A stretch of DNA of 64,000 nucleotides from Amycolatopsis oliviviridis. Lineage in GTDB: Bacteria > Actinomycetota > Actinomycetes > Mycobacteriales > Pseudonocardiaceae. The notes beneath the pieces were generated by a model. It saw only the letters and a list, made by a program, of their open reading frames with translations. It did no database searches and was not told the origin of the DNA. The position numbers and the translations under genes are program-made. Below are positions 1 through 8,697 of this stretch, piece after piece; position 1 is the first letter of the stretch; each line of letters opens with the position of its first letter. Location: contig NZ_BNAY01000005.1 in the NCBI RefSeq assembly GCF_014654365.1, positions 1-64,000 on the forward strand, written 5' to 3'.

Positions 1-65
1 GCAAAACACTCGACTGGGACACCCCAGCCGAGCGCCTCACTACACTCCTCACCCAAACCAAGTGA
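1..65 (+). pseudogene. C-terminal tail of an IS30-type transposase (cut by window edge)
   Basis: In the third forward frame the first 65 bases read KTLDWDTPAERLTTLLTQTK and stop at 63-65. A lysine/arginine-rich run followed by TLxWxTPAE is the usual C-terminus of IS30-family transposases (DDE integrases). The rest lies left of the window, so it cannot be told whether the element is intact. No terminal inverted repeat is obvious between 66 and 140. It is the only transposase-like coding sequence seen here. Confidence 0.6.
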
Positions 66-96
66 TCACCCGTGTTGCAACCACCCCTGGAATCCG

Positions 97-124
97 CCCC
101 CTCGACTGAGCCGAGGGAAGGGGG
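97..124. terminator. Imperfect GC hairpin after bkdC
   Basis: An imperfect hairpin (97-104 with 112-121, loop 105-111, two-base bulge) lies 18 bases beyond the bkdC stop codon and could end the minus-strand bkd transcript. There is no clear T tract. It also lies just after the IS30 remnant on the plus strand, so it may be bidirectional. Confidence 0.35.
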
Positions 125-141
125 CCTTCACGCGCGAAACG

Positions 142-1491
142 TCAGTAAGTGATCGCGACCGCGGGGTCGGCCAGCAAGGCGCCGACGTCGGCCAGGAACT
201 CCGAACCCTGCTGCCCGTCGACCACGCGGTGGTCGAAGCTCAGCGAAAGCTGGAGCACCTTGCGCACCTTGATCTCGCCGTCGACCACCCACGGGGTGTC
301 CTTGATCGCGCCGAGGCACAGGATCGCGGACTCGCCGGGGTTGATGATCGGCGTACCGGTGTCGACGCCGAAGACGCCGACGTTGGTGATGGTGATCGTG
401 CCGCCGAGCATGGCCGCCGGGGTGGTCTTGCCCTCGCGGGCGACGTCGGTCAGCTCGGTGAGCGCGATCGCGAGTTCCTTGAGGGACATCGCGTCCGCGT
501 CACGGACCTTGGGCACGACGAGCCCGCGCGGGGTGGCCGCGGCGATCCCGAGGTGCACGTAGTCCTTGTAGACGATCTCCTGCGCCGCCTCGTCCCACAC
601 CGCGTTGACGTCCGGAGTGCGCTTGGCCGCCAGGCAGACGGCCTTCGCCGCGAAGGTCAGCGGGGTGACCTTGACCCCGGCGAACTCACGCGACTTCTTC
701 AGCTTCTCCCGGAATTCCATCATCGGCGTGACGTCGATGGTGAGGAACTCCGTGACGTGCGGGGCGGTGTACGCGCTTTGCACCATCGCGGCCGCGGTGG
801 CCTTGCGGACACCCTTGATCGGCACGCGGCGTTCCCGCGTCGCGGGGTCGTAGCCACTGTCCACAACAGACTGAACGGCGGCCGGGGCGGCGGAACCGTT
901 GGCGGCGGCCTGAACGTCGTCACGGGTGATGACGCCGCCGTCGGCGGTGCCGGTGAGCGCGTGCAGATCGACGCCGAGGTCTTTGGCGAGCTTCCGCACC
1001 GGCGGCTTCGCCAGCGGGACGTACCCGCCCTTCGGCTTGGCAGCCGCGACAGGCGCGACAGGCGCGGGTGCCACAGCCACCGGAGCGGGAGCAGCAGCCA
1101 CCGGAGCAGGAGCGGAAGCGCCCTTGCGTGCCCGCCGCTGCGTGACGACGGCCTTGGAGCCGTAGCCGACCAGCGGCTTCATCTCCTCTTCCGCCGGCTC
1201 TTCCGCCGCGGGGGCGGCGGCCGGTGCCGGGGCGGCCTTGCCGCCCGGGTCGACGTCGATGGTGAGGATCGGCGCGCCGACCTCCACCGTCTGACCCGGT
1301 TCGACGAGCAGTTCGGTGACGACGCCCGCCCACGGGATGGGCAGTTCGACGGCGGCCTTCGCGGTCTCGACCTCGACGACGATCTGGTTCACCGTCACGG
1401 TGTCACCCGGCTTGACCTGCCAGGCGATGATGTCGGCCTCGGTCAGCCCCTCCGCCGTGTCGGCGAGGGGGAAGTGTTTGTACTCGGGCAT
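142..1491 (-). CDS. bkdC: Branched-chain alpha-ketoacid dehydrogenase E2 (dihydrolipoamide acyltransferase)
   Basis: This 449-residue E2 subunit transfers acyl groups from lipoyl-lysine to CoA in a ketoacid dehydrogenase complex. It has one N-terminal lipoyl domain (about 1-80, lipoyl lysine in VETAKA near residue 45), an Ala/Pro linker, a peripheral subunit-binding domain (about 158-194, VPLAKPPVRKLAKDLGVD) and a C-terminal catalytic domain ending with SFDHRVVDGQQG (catalytic His near 421, Asp near 425). A purine-rich ribosome site (GGGGGAAG) precedes the ATG. It is last in a minus-strand operon after the E1 alpha and beta genes, which supports the branched-chain (BkdABC) assignment over pyruvate dehydrogenase. 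The substrate is inferred from family and operon layout. Confidence 0.9.
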   Translation of the reverse strand: MPEYKHFPLADTAEGLTEADIIAWQVKPGDTVTVNQIVVEVETAKAAVELPIPWAGVVTELLVEPGQTVEVGAPILTIDVDPGGKAAPAPAAAPAAEEPAEEEMKPLVGYGSKAVVTQRRARKGASAPAPVAAAPAPVAVAPAPVAPVAAAKPKGGYVPLAKPPVRKLAKDLGVDLHALTGTADGGVITRDDVQAAANGSAAPAAVQSVVDSGYDPATRERRVPIKGVRKATAAAMVQSAYTAPHVTEFLTIDVTPMMEFREKLKKSREFAGVKVTPLTFAAKAVCLAAKRTPDVNAVWDEAAQEIVYKDYVHLGIAAATPRGLVVPKVRDADAMSLKELAIALTELTDVAREGKTTPAAMLGGTITITNVGVFGVDTGTPIINPGESAILCLGAIKDTPWVVDGEIKVRKVLQLSLSFDHRVVDGQQGSEFLADVGALLADPAVAITY

Positions 1492-1507
1492 TTCAGGAAC
1501 TTCCCCC

Positions 1508-2500
1508 TTACCAGGCGAGCGAACGGTCGACGGTGTGCAGTACCCGGTCCAGGTCGGGGAGGTAGTGCTCCTCGAGCTTGGCGGGCGGGTACGGCGTGTC
1601 GAATCCGGTCACCCGCAGCACGGGGGCTTCCAGCGAGTAGAAGCATTCCTGCTGCACGCGCGCGGCGATCTCCGAGGTCAGCGAAGACTCCGACGGCGCC
1701 TCGCTCAGCGCGATGAGCCGTCCGGTCTTGCGCACCGACTCGAACACCGGCTCCAGGTCGAGCGGGGACAGCGTCCGCAGGTCGATGACCTCCAGGGACT
1801 TGCCCTCGTCCTCGGCGGCTGTCGCCGCGTCGAGCGCGACCTTCACCGAAGGGCCGTACGCGACGACGGTGGCCGTCGTGCCTTCGCGGACGACGCGGGA
1901 CTTGAACAGCTCGTCCGGCGTGGTGTCGGTGTCGACCTCGGACTTCATCGCGCCCGAGTGGTACAGCTTCTTCGGCTCGAAGAACAGGATCGGGTCGTCG
2001 GACTTGATCGCCTGCTGGATGCCCCAGTAGGCGTCGACGGCGTTCGAAACCGACACGACCTTGAGGCCGGGGATGTGCGCGAACAGCGATTCCGGCGACT
2101 CCGAGTGGTGCTCGACCGCGCCGATGCCGCCGCCGAACGGCACCCGGATCACGATGGGCATCTTGATCTTGCCCTGCGTCCGGTAGTGCAGCTTCGCGAC
2201 CTGGCTGGAGATCTGGTCGAAGCCCGGGAAGATGAAGCCCTCGAACTGGATCTCGCACACCGGGCGGAAACCGCGGACGGCGAGGCCGACCGCGGTGCCG
2301 ATAATGCCCGATTCCGCGAGCGGCGTGTCCAGGACGCGCTGCTCCCCGAAGTCCTTCTGCAGGCCGTCGGTGATACGGAAGACGCCGCCGAGCTTGCCGA
2401 CGTCTTCACCCATGATCAGGACCTTCGGGTCCTCTTCCATGGCGCGCCGGAGGCCGAGGTTGAGTGCCTTGCCGATGGTGAGTTTCTGGAGGTCGGCCAT
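1508..2500 (-). CDS. bkdB: Ketoacid dehydrogenase E1 beta subunit
   Basis: This 330-residue protein is a transketolase-type E1 beta subunit, which with E1 alpha forms the thiamine-diphosphate-dependent decarboxylase. It begins MADLQKLTIGKALNLGLRRAM and has the early MGEDVG motif that includes the ThDP-activating glutamate. The pyrimidine-binding and C-terminal transketolase domains follow. The open frame extends further upstream, but that stretch is antisense-like. ATG 2498-2500 gives the normal family length and lies one base after the E1 alpha stop (TGA A ATG), indicating translational coupling. The E2 gene starts 16 bases after its stop. Confidence 0.9.
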   Translation of the reverse strand: MADLQKLTIGKALNLGLRRAMEEDPKVLIMGEDVGKLGGVFRITDGLQKDFGEQRVLDTPLAESGIIGTAVGLAVRGFRPVCEIQFEGFIFPGFDQISSQVAKLHYRTQGKIKMPIVIRVPFGGGIGAVEHHSESPESLFAHIPGLKVVSVSNAVDAYWGIQQAIKSDDPILFFEPKKLYHSGAMKSEVDTDTTPDELFKSRVVREGTTATVVAYGPSVKVALDAATAAEDEGKSLEVIDLRTLSPLDLEPVFESVRKTGRLIALSEAPSESSLTSEIAARVQQECFYSLEAPVLRVTGFDTPYPPAKLEEHYLPDLDRVLHTVDRSLAW

Positions 2501-2501
2501 T

Positions 2502-3707
2502 TCAGTGCTCACCCGCCCCGACGAAACCGTCCATGTAGGACAGGAACTCTTCGCGCTGCGCGTCCAGCAGCGGCGTGGACTCCGCGTAGACGTTGGAGAA
2601 GATCCGGTCCGGCGGCGGTTCGGGCATGTTGAAGCAGTACTCGCGCAGCTCGGCCGCGAAGGCGTCCGAATCGGCCTGCACCTGGTCGAAGAACGCCTGG
2701 TCGGCGCCGCCACCGCGGGCGAGGTACGCCCGGACGCGCTCGATCGGGTCCTTCAGCTTCCACTCCTCCAGCTCGTCGGAGAGCCGGTAGCGGGTGGGGT
2801 CGTCGGTGGTGGTGTGCGCGTCCATCCGGTAGGTGAACGCCTCGATCAGCACCGGGCCGTTGCCGTGACGGCACTCCTCCAGCGCCCAGCGGGAGACCGC
2901 GAGGCAGGCGAGGACGTCGTTGCCGTCGACGCGGATGCCGGGGAAGCCGTAGCCGCGGGCGCGCTGGTACAGCGGCAGACGCGACTGGCGTTCGGTGGGC
3001 TCCGAGATCGCCCACTGGTTGTTCTGGCAGAAGAACACGAGCGGCGCGTCGTAGACGGCGGCCCAGACGAAGCCTTCGTGCACGTCGCCCTGCGAAGTCG
3101 CTCCGTCACCGAAGTAACAGATGGTCGCTTCGCTGTCGTCGTCGCCGACCTTGCCTTCGAACTTCTGGCCCATCGCGTAACCGGCGGCGTTGAGCACCTG
3201 GTTGCCGATCACGATGGTGTACGGGTGGAAGCCGTGGGCCTTGTAGTCCCAGCCACTGTGGTCGGTGCAGCGGAAGATGCCGAGCACCTCTTTGAGGTCG
3301 ACGCCGCGGGTGTAGGCGACACCGTGCTCGCGGTAGCTGGGGAACGCCATGTCCCCCTTCCGCAGCGCGCGGCCGGAACCGATCTGCGCGGCCTCCTGCC
3401 CGAGCAGCGGCACCCAGATGCCGAGCTGGCCCTGGCGCTGCATCGCGTTGGCCTCGCGGTCCGCGCGGCGGACCAGGACCATGTCGCGGTACAGGCCTTT
3501 GAGGGCTTCGGCGTCGATGTCGTCGACGTACCGGTCGAATCGCGGCGAGGAGACCCGTTCGCCTTCGGGGGTGAGCAGCTGAGTCAGCTCAGCGCCACCT
3601 TCGCTCGTTGCTCGCAAACCGGCGATCACCTGTTCGGGGGAAGGTTGCGCCGCTACGGCGGCGGGACCGTCTCCAGGTTCCGGGTGCGTCCAGTGTTCGG
3701 ACGGCAT
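2502..3707 (-). CDS. bkdA: Ketoacid dehydrogenase E1 alpha subunit
   Basis: This 401-residue E1 alpha subunit decarboxylates 2-oxoacids with ThDP and passes the acyl group to the lipoyl arm of E2. The ThDP-binding motif runs from GDGATSQGD (about 200-208) to the conserved CQNN (about 227-230). The start at 3707 is chosen because an AAGGAG site sits at the right distance upstream (complement of 3716-3721), although the frame stays open for over 600 bases further. The N-terminal 55 residues are a low-complexity extension. It is first gene of the bkd operon and diverges from the peptidase gene at 4072. Confidence 0.9.
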   Translation of the reverse strand: MPSEHWTHPEPGDGPAAVAAQPSPEQVIAGLRATSEGGAELTQLLTPEGERVSSPRFDRYVDDIDAEALKGLYRDMVLVRRADREANAMQRQGQLGIWVPLLGQEAAQIGSGRALRKGDMAFPSYREHGVAYTRGVDLKEVLGIFRCTDHSGWDYKAHGFHPYTIVIGNQVLNAAGYAMGQKFEGKVGDDDSEATICYFGDGATSQGDVHEGFVWAAVYDAPLVFFCQNNQWAISEPTERQSRLPLYQRARGYGFPGIRVDGNDVLACLAVSRWALEECRHGNGPVLIEAFTYRMDAHTTTDDPTRYRLSDELEEWKLKDPIERVRAYLARGGGADQAFFDQVQADSDAFAAELREYCFNMPEPPPDRIFSNVYAESTPLLDAQREEFLSYMDGFVGAGEH

Positions 3708-4071
3708 GCGCTGCTCTCCTTGATGTCGGCGCCTCTGGCGGCCACTTGTGGCGGCCACAGTGACTGCGCCGGCGGGGACCAGCGCGTCGGATCTGAAGCG
3801 CTGGGTCACCATCGGCGTTGACGGTTCGTGCGCACATCCTGGCATGCCGGACGCCGGTTTGGTCAGGGCAGGATGCTGATTTGTTGCTGAGAAACGGTGT
3901 CTGATCAGGGAAAATGCTAGGAAGCCCGAGTGTGGGGCCGCCGAAAGTAGGGGATTCACTCGCGGGCCGACCAGCGGACGGCGAACCCGGACGGGTGCCC
4001 TGCCCGGCTTGATCGATGACGATCCGTGCCCGCCGTTGTGATCCATCACACGCCCGTTCGGGCGTGGCAGG
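3708..4071. promoter_or_regulatory. Divergent bkdA / peptidase intergenic region
   Basis: No convincing gene lies in these 364 bases, which must hold the promoters of both the bkd operon (leftward) and the M20 peptidase (rightward). A 10-base direct repeat, TGGCGGCCAC, occurs at 3736-3745 and 3749-3758, close to bkdA, where a regulator could bind. The stretch 3865-3920 is less GC-rich than its surroundings, as expected of a promoter zone. No Lrp/BkdR-type regulator gene is adjacent and no promoter hexamers can be assigned with confidence. Confidence 0.4.
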
Positions 4072-5493
4072 ATGGCGGACGTGGAGCAGAAATCCGTACG
4101 CGAATCCGTGGTTTCGAACTGGACCGACGAAGTCCTTCCGAGCCTGTCCGGCCTGGTGGCGATCCCCGCCTTGTCGCCGGCGTTCGACGCCGAGTGGGCG
4201 AAGACCGGCCATCTGGCCGCCGCCGTCGAGCACGTCCGCTCCTGGATCGCCGCCCGGGAGATCCCCGGCGCGACGCTCGAGGTCGTGGAACTCGAAGGCC
4301 GCAGCCCGCTGCTGGTCGTCGACATCCCGGCGACGTCCGAAGCGGCCGAAAAGGGCACCGTGCTGATGTACGGGCACCTCGACAAGCAGCCCCCGGTCGG
4401 TGGCTGGTCCGAGGGGCTCGACCCGTGGACGCCGGTGATCCGCGACGGCAGGCTGTACGGCCGCGGCGCCGTCGACGACGGTTACTCGGGCTACGCGGCG
4501 ACGACGGCGATCGAGGCCGTGCGCGCCGCCGGTGGCGAGCACTCCCGCGCGGTCGTGCTGCTGGAGACCGGTGAGGAGTCCGGCAGCCCGGACCTGCCCG
4601 CGTACGTCGAGCACCTGAAGGAGAAGCTCGGCGAGGTCACGCTGGTCGTCTGCCTCGACGCCGGCGGCACCGACTACAAGCGCCTGTGGCTGACCACCAG
4701 CCTCCGCGGCATGCTGCACGTCAACGTCACCGTGAAGGTGCTCGAATCCGCGCAGCACTCCGGTATGGCCAGCGGCATCGTGGCGAGCTCGTTCCGCGTC
4801 CTGCGCGCGCTGATCGACCGGATCGAGAACGCCGAGACCGGCGAGATCAAGCTCGCCGAACTGAGCGTCGACATCCCGGAGAACCGTGTCGACGAGGCCC
4901 GCGGTGTCGTCGAGATCGCGCCCGGCGCGGCGAAGACACTGTTCCCGGTGGTCGGCCGGACGGTCTCCGACGACGACCTCGAACTCCTGCTCAACAACTC
5001 GTGGCGGCCGACGCTGTCGGTGATCGGCGCGGAGGGCTTCCCGCTCCCGGCCGAGGCGGGCAACGTGCTGCGCGACAGCACCACGCTCACCCTGAGCTTC
5101 CGTCTCCCGCCGACCGCGAACGCGAAGACCGCGATGGAGGCCGTCCGTCGCGTGCTCACCACCGACGTGCCTTACGACGCTTCGGTCGAGCTGGGCGACT
5201 TCCAGGCCGAGAACGGCTGGAACGCGCCGGACACCGCGCCGTGGCTCGACAAGGCCCTGCACCACGTGAGCGGCGAGGTCTTCGGTGAGCCGCACAAGAG
5301 CTTCGGCATGGGCGGGTCGATCCCGTTCATGGGGCTGCTCGGCGAGAAGTACCCGGACGCGCAGTTCCTGGTCACCGGCGCCTGCGGGCCGGACTCGAAC
5401 ATCCACGTGCCGGACGAGTGGCTGAACATCGACTTCGCGCAGCGGGTCACCGAGGCGGTCGCGCACATCCTGGACGCGCACGCCAAGAGCTGA
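4072..5493 (+). CDS. M20 family metallopeptidase (CNDP-like dipeptidase)
   Basis: This 473-residue protein belongs to the M20/ArgE/carnosinase group of dizinc peptidases, which hydrolyse dipeptides or N-acyl amino acids in the cytoplasm. Visible motifs are the first metal pair MYGHLDKQP (His near 102, Asp near 104), the bridging Asp in GAVDDGYSG, and the general base/metal pair in ETGEESGSPD. A lid domain occupies the middle and a late HVPDEW carries the last metal ligand region. There is no signal peptide. It is monocistronic and is followed 20 bases later by a strong palindrome. The exact substrate cannot be read from the sequence. Confidence 0.85.
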   Translation: MADVEQKSVRESVVSNWTDEVLPSLSGLVAIPALSPAFDAEWAKTGHLAAAVEHVRSWIAAREIPGATLEVVELEGRSPLLVVDIPATSEAAEKGTVLMYGHLDKQPPVGGWSEGLDPWTPVIRDGRLYGRGAVDDGYSGYAATTAIEAVRAAGGEHSRAVVLLETGEESGSPDLPAYVEHLKEKLGEVTLVVCLDAGGTDYKRLWLTTSLRGMLHVNVTVKVLESAQHSGMASGIVASSFRVLRALIDRIENAETGEIKLAELSVDIPENRVDEARGVVEIAPGAAKTLFPVVGRTVSDDDLELLLNNSWRPTLSVIGAEGFPLPAEAGNVLRDSTTLTLSFRLPPTANAKTAMEAVRRVLTTDVPYDASVELGDFQAENGWNAPDTAPWLDKALHHVSGEVFGEPHKSFGMGGSIPFMGLLGEKYPDAQFLVTGACGPDSNIHVPDEWLNIDFAQRVTEAVAHILDAHAKS

Positions 5494-5511
5494 CGACCGG
5501 ATCGACCGCGT

Positions 5512-5565
5512 TTCGTCCTCTGAATGCGGTACTTGCGTGTGCAAGGACCGCATTCAGAGGACGAA
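5512..5565. repeat. Long palindromic element (family copy 1), probable terminator
   Basis: Arms 5514-5530 and 5547-5563 are perfectly complementary over 17 bases (CGTCCTCTGAATGCGGT), extended by two A-T pairs outside. A second 5-bp stem, CTTGC/GCAAG, sits inside the loop. It lies between convergent genes (the peptidase stop and the fecB-like stop), so it can terminate both. The phrases TCCTCT-AATGC and AGAGGAC-AATTGCG recur in the hairpin after hspR at 63.4 kb, so it belongs to a dispersed repeat family. Confidence 0.7.
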
Positions 5566-5598
5566 TTGCGGCGGAGGGACGAGAGCGGCACTTACCGC

Positions 5599-6597
5599 TC
5601 AAGCGAACTTGTTCAGTGCCGCGGTGAGTTCCGTCAGCTGCGGCGTGAACCGCTGGTACGAGAACGGCGTCTCGTTGTTCCACGGGATCAGCTTCCCGGC
5701 CTTCACCGCCGGCAGCTGGGCCCAGGTCGGCACGCCGCCGAGCCCGTCCGGGCCGAGCGAGAGCGAACCGCCCCGGTTGTCGTACATGATCACGTCGGCG
5801 GGGTACTTGCCGATGTTCTCCCAGCTGATCTGCTGGTAGTAGCCGCCCTGGCTCTCGTCCGGTGCCTCCGGCGTGACGAAGTCCAGGCCCTTGCTCTGAT
5901 AGTGCTTCGAGGTCGCGAACTTCGGCGCGTTCGAGACGTAGACGGCGTCCTTCTGCGCGGACACCAGCAGGATCTTCAGCCCGGCCGCCTTCTTGGCCGC
6001 TTCGCCGAACGCGGCGTCAGCCTTCTCGTACTCTTCCTTCGCGGCCTTGATCGCCGGAGTCTCGGTGTCGGCGCCGAGCGCCTTCGCGAGCGCGATGAAC
6101 TTCGCGATCCCCTCGGGCATCGAGATGTCCTGCAGCCGGATCCCGACGCTCGGCGCGGCCTTGTCGATCTTCTCCGTCTGCGTGTCCGGGACGTACCACA
6201 TCTGTTCCTTGAGGTACATCACGCTGATCAGCAGCTGCGGGTTCAGCGAGACGAACTTGTCGAAGTTGAACTCGTTCCACACGTTCCCGAGCGAGGTCAC
6301 CGTGTTCAGGTCGACGCCGCCCGCCTGCGGGTCCGGCTTGCCGTCGGCGAACTTCGACGGGCCGAAGATCCCGACCGACTTCACGCCGAGGTCCCACAGC
6401 GCCGCCGCGGCGGTCACCTGCGCGACGATCCGCGTCGGCCGCTCGCCTTCGAGTTCGCGGCCGCGGTCGTCGGTGAAGGACCAGGTCGCGCCCGCTCCCT
6501 GCGTGGGTGCTTCGTCCTGGTAGCCGCAGGCGGTCAGGAGGCCGGTGGCGCCGAGCGCCGCGGTGCCGGCGAGGAAGCCGCGTCGGGAGAGGTGCAT
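5599..6597 (-). CDS. Iron-siderophore ABC transporter substrate-binding lipoprotein
   Basis: This 332-residue FepB/FecB-type binding protein captures ferric siderophore at the outer face of the membrane. The N-terminus has a twin-arginine motif (SRRGFLAG, residues 4-11) and a lipobox (LLTAC, lipidated Cys near 24), so it is probably Tat-exported and lipid-anchored. A two-lobed periplasmic-binding type III fold follows (RPTRIVAQVTAA, a long helix, then a second lobe). It is transcribed away from two FecCD permease genes and shares a 67-bp intergenic region carrying an IdeR-like box. The particular siderophore is unknown. Confidence 0.88.
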   Translation of the reverse strand: MHLSRRGFLAGTAALGATGLLTACGYQDEAPTQGAGATWSFTDDRGRELEGERPTRIVAQVTAAAALWDLGVKSVGIFGPSKFADGKPDPQAGGVDLNTVTSLGNVWNEFNFDKFVSLNPQLLISVMYLKEQMWYVPDTQTEKIDKAAPSVGIRLQDISMPEGIAKFIALAKALGADTETPAIKAAKEEYEKADAAFGEAAKKAAGLKILLVSAQKDAVYVSNAPKFATSKHYQSKGLDFVTPEAPDESQGGYYQQISWENIGKYPADVIMYDNRGGSLSLGPDGLGGVPTWAQLPAVKAGKLIPWNNETPFSYQRFTPQLTELTAALNKFA

Positions 6598-6634
6598 TCG
6601 AGATCTTCTTTCGCCATACGACCGGGTTTCGTCG

Positions 6635-6653
6635 TTAGGCTAGCCTTCGCTTA
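6635..6653. promoter_or_regulatory. IdeR/DtxR iron box in divergent promoter
   Basis: The 19-bp site TTAGGCTAGCCTTCGCTTA matches about 15 of 19 positions of the actinobacterial iron box TTAGGTTAGSCTAACCTWA. It lies between the binding-protein gene and the permease genes, so iron-loaded IdeR/DtxR would repress both directions. The left half (TTAGGCTAG) is strong and the right half weaker. The match was made by eye. Confidence 0.65.
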
Positions 6654-6664
6654 CTGTGAGGGCC

Positions 6665-7696
6665 ATGGTCCAGGTCACGGAGCGCGTCAGATCACCCCGG
6701 ACCAGCGTCTCCGTGAGAACGCTGGTCCTGGTGGGGTCGCTCATCGCGCTCGTCGCGGTCATCCTGCTTTCAATCGGCTTCGGGGCGAACAAGCTCTCCC
6801 TCGGCGAAGTCCTCCATGCTCTCTTCGCTTACGACGGCAGCTACAACGATGTCGTCGTCCGTGACGATCGCCTGCCCCGGACGGTGCTCGGCCTGTTCGT
6901 CGGGATGGCGCTCGGCCTCGCGGGCTCGCTGATGCAAGCGATCACCCGCAACCCGGTCGCGGAACCCGGGCTGCTCGGCATCAACCACGGTGCCGCCGTC
7001 GCGATCGTGCTCGGCTCCACGGTGTTCTCGGTGACTTCGCCCGGCCAGTACATCTGGTTCGCCTTCGCCGGGGCGCTGGTGGGAACCGCGCTGGTCTCGG
7101 TGATCGGCGGGACACGCGGCGCGACGAGCCCGCTGCGGCTGGTACTGGCCGGGGTCGCGATCCAGGCGGTGTTCATCGGGATCAACCAGGCCATGCAGAT
7201 GATCAACACGCACAACCTCCAGGCCATGCGGTTCTGGCTGGTCGGCTCGCTGGTCAACCGGAACCTCGATCAGCTTTCCGTGCTGCTGCCGTTCTTCGTC
7301 GCGGGCGTGGTGATCGCGATCGTGCTGGCGCGTGCGCTGAACGCCTTGGCACTCGGGGAAGACACCGCGCGCGGGCTCGGTGCGAATCCGGCGCTGGTCC
7401 GCGCCGCCGGGATGGTGGCCGTCGGGCTGCTGTCGGCAGCGGCGACCGCGGCCTGCGGCCCGATCGCCTTCGTCGGCCTGATGATCCCGCACGTCGTCCG
7501 GTCGCTGATCGGCCAGGACGAACGCTGGGTGATGCTGCTGTCGGCGCTGCTCGGACCGGTCTTGCTGCTCGGCTGCGACGTCCTCGGCCGCCTGCTCGGC
7601 TCGCCGGGGGAGATCCAAGTCGGCGTGATGACCGAGGTCGTCGGCGGGATCGCGTTCGTGATCGTCGCCCGCCGGTTGAAGGCGGTGCGCCGATGA
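6665..7696 (+). CDS. Iron-siderophore ABC permease, FecCD family (first)
   Basis: This protein of about 343 residues has the roughly ten hydrophobic helices of BtuC/FecCD permeases, forming half of the membrane channel for ferric siderophore. Family hallmarks include RLPRTVLGLFVGMALGLAGS near the N-terminus and the ATPase-coupling segment GPIAFVGLMIPHVVR. The start is uncertain: a GTG at 6656 or the ATG at 6665, with no strong ribosome site, and the iron box ends only 11 bases before the ATG. Its stop overlaps the next permease start (ATGA), so the two are translationally coupled. Confidence 0.88.
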   Translation: MVQVTERVRSPRTSVSVRTLVLVGSLIALVAVILLSIGFGANKLSLGEVLHALFAYDGSYNDVVVRDDRLPRTVLGLFVGMALGLAGSLMQAITRNPVAEPGLLGINHGAAVAIVLGSTVFSVTSPGQYIWFAFAGALVGTALVSVIGGTRGATSPLRLVLAGVAIQAVFIGINQAMQMINTHNLQAMRFWLVGSLVNRNLDQLSVLLPFFVAGVVIAIVLARALNALALGEDTARGLGANPALVRAAGMVAVGLLSAAATAACGPIAFVGLMIPHVVRSLIGQDERWVMLLSALLGPVLLLGCDVLGRLLGSPGEIQVGVMTEVVGGIAFVIVARRLKAVRR

Positions 7697-8697
7697 CCGC
7701 GCTCGTCCGCCGAGAGTCCGGTTTGGACAGACGATCCACGATCGTCGTCGCCGCGCTGGCCCTGGTGACGCTGGCTCTCGTCGTGCTTTCGGTCGGCACG
7801 GGCGACTACGAGATGAGCCCCGGCGAGGTGCTCGCGACACTGGCGGGCCAAGGCACGAAGGCGCAGTACCTGGTCGTCATGGGACGGCTGCCGCGGGTGC
7901 TGGTCGCGATCCTCGTCGGCGCCGCGCTGGCACTGGCGGGGGCGATCTTCCAGACGATCACCCGAAACCCGCTCGGCAGCCCGGACGTCATCGGATTCAC
8001 CACCGGCTCGGCGACCGGCGGCATCGTGACGCTGCTGTTCTTCGGCTCCGGCCCCGGCGTCGTCTCACTCGGCGCGCTGGCGGGCGGCCTGCTGACGGCG
8101 CTCGTCGTCATGGCGTTGTGCGCGCCGCACGGTCTGCTGAGTTCGCGGCTGGTGCTGCTCGGGATCGCGGTCAGCGCGGTGCTGGGCGGCGTGAACGCGT
8201 ACCTGCTGGTCAAGGCGAACCTCGAAGCCGCCGCGCAGGCGGTCGGCTGGCTGGTCGGTGACCTCTCCGGCCGCGACTGGACCTACTTCGTGCCGCTGGC
8301 GATCGCGATGGCGGTCTTCGCGCCGATCGTGTTCGCGAACGGCCGCGCGCTGCGCATGCTGGAGATGGGCGACGACACCGCGACCGGCATCGGCGTCGAC
8401 GTGCCTCGCGTGCGGCTGACCCTGGTGCTGGTCGCCGTCGGACTGGTCGCTGCCGCCACCGCGACGACGGGGCCGCTCCAGTTCATCGCCCTCGCCGCGC
8501 CGCAGCTGGCCCGCCGGATGACGCGCCTGCCGGGGCCGAACCTGGTGGCGTCGGCCTTCGTCGGGGCGACCCTGGTCGTCGCGGCGGACTACGTCGGCCA
8601 ACGCCTGCTGGCGTCTTCGCTGCTCCCGGCGGGCGTCGTCGCGGCGGCCCTCGGTGGCGTGTACCTGCTCTGGCTGCTGCTCCGACGACGGGCCTAG
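7693..8697 (+). CDS. Iron-siderophore ABC permease, FecCD family (second)
   Basis: This 334-residue FecCD permease should pair with the preceding one as a heterodimer. It has the matching motif RLPRVLVAILVGAALALAGA and the coupling helix GPLQFIALAAPQLARR. It starts inside the previous stop codon (ATGA). No ATPase gene follows, so the transporter must use an ATPase encoded elsewhere. The TAG stop is part of a CTAG that forms the left flank of a MITE-like palindrome. Confidence 0.88.
   Translation: MTALVRRESGLDRRSTIVVAALALVTLALVVLSVGTGDYEMSPGEVLATLAGQGTKAQYLVVMGRLPRVLVAILVGAALALAGAIFQTITRNPLGSPDVIGFTTGSATGGIVTLLFFGSGPGVVSLGALAGGLLTALVVMALCAPHGLLSSRLVLLGIAVSAVLGGVNAYLLVKANLEAAAQAVGWLVGDLSGRDWTYFVPLAIAMAVFAPIVFANGRALRMLEMGDDTATGIGVDVPRVRLTLVLVAVGLVAAATATTGPLQFIALAAPQLARRMTRLPGPNLVASAFVGATLVVAADYVGQRLLASSLLPAGVVAAALGGVYLLWLLLRRRA

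Noticed and set aside
142..3707. Pyruvate dehydrogenase complex instead of branched-chain complex
   Set aside because: Actinobacteria usually use a single-chain AceE for pyruvate; separate E1 alpha and beta with an adjacent single-lipoyl E2 fit BkdABC better, though substrate was not proven.
2502..4385. Extended 627-residue version of E1 alpha
   Set aside because: The first 226 residues cross the intergenic region and have no homology-like features; a good ribosome site supports the start at 3707.
3589..5553. 654-codon minus-strand frame over the M20 peptidase
   Set aside because: It is antisense to clear metallopeptidase motifs; no ribosome site and no recognisable domain.
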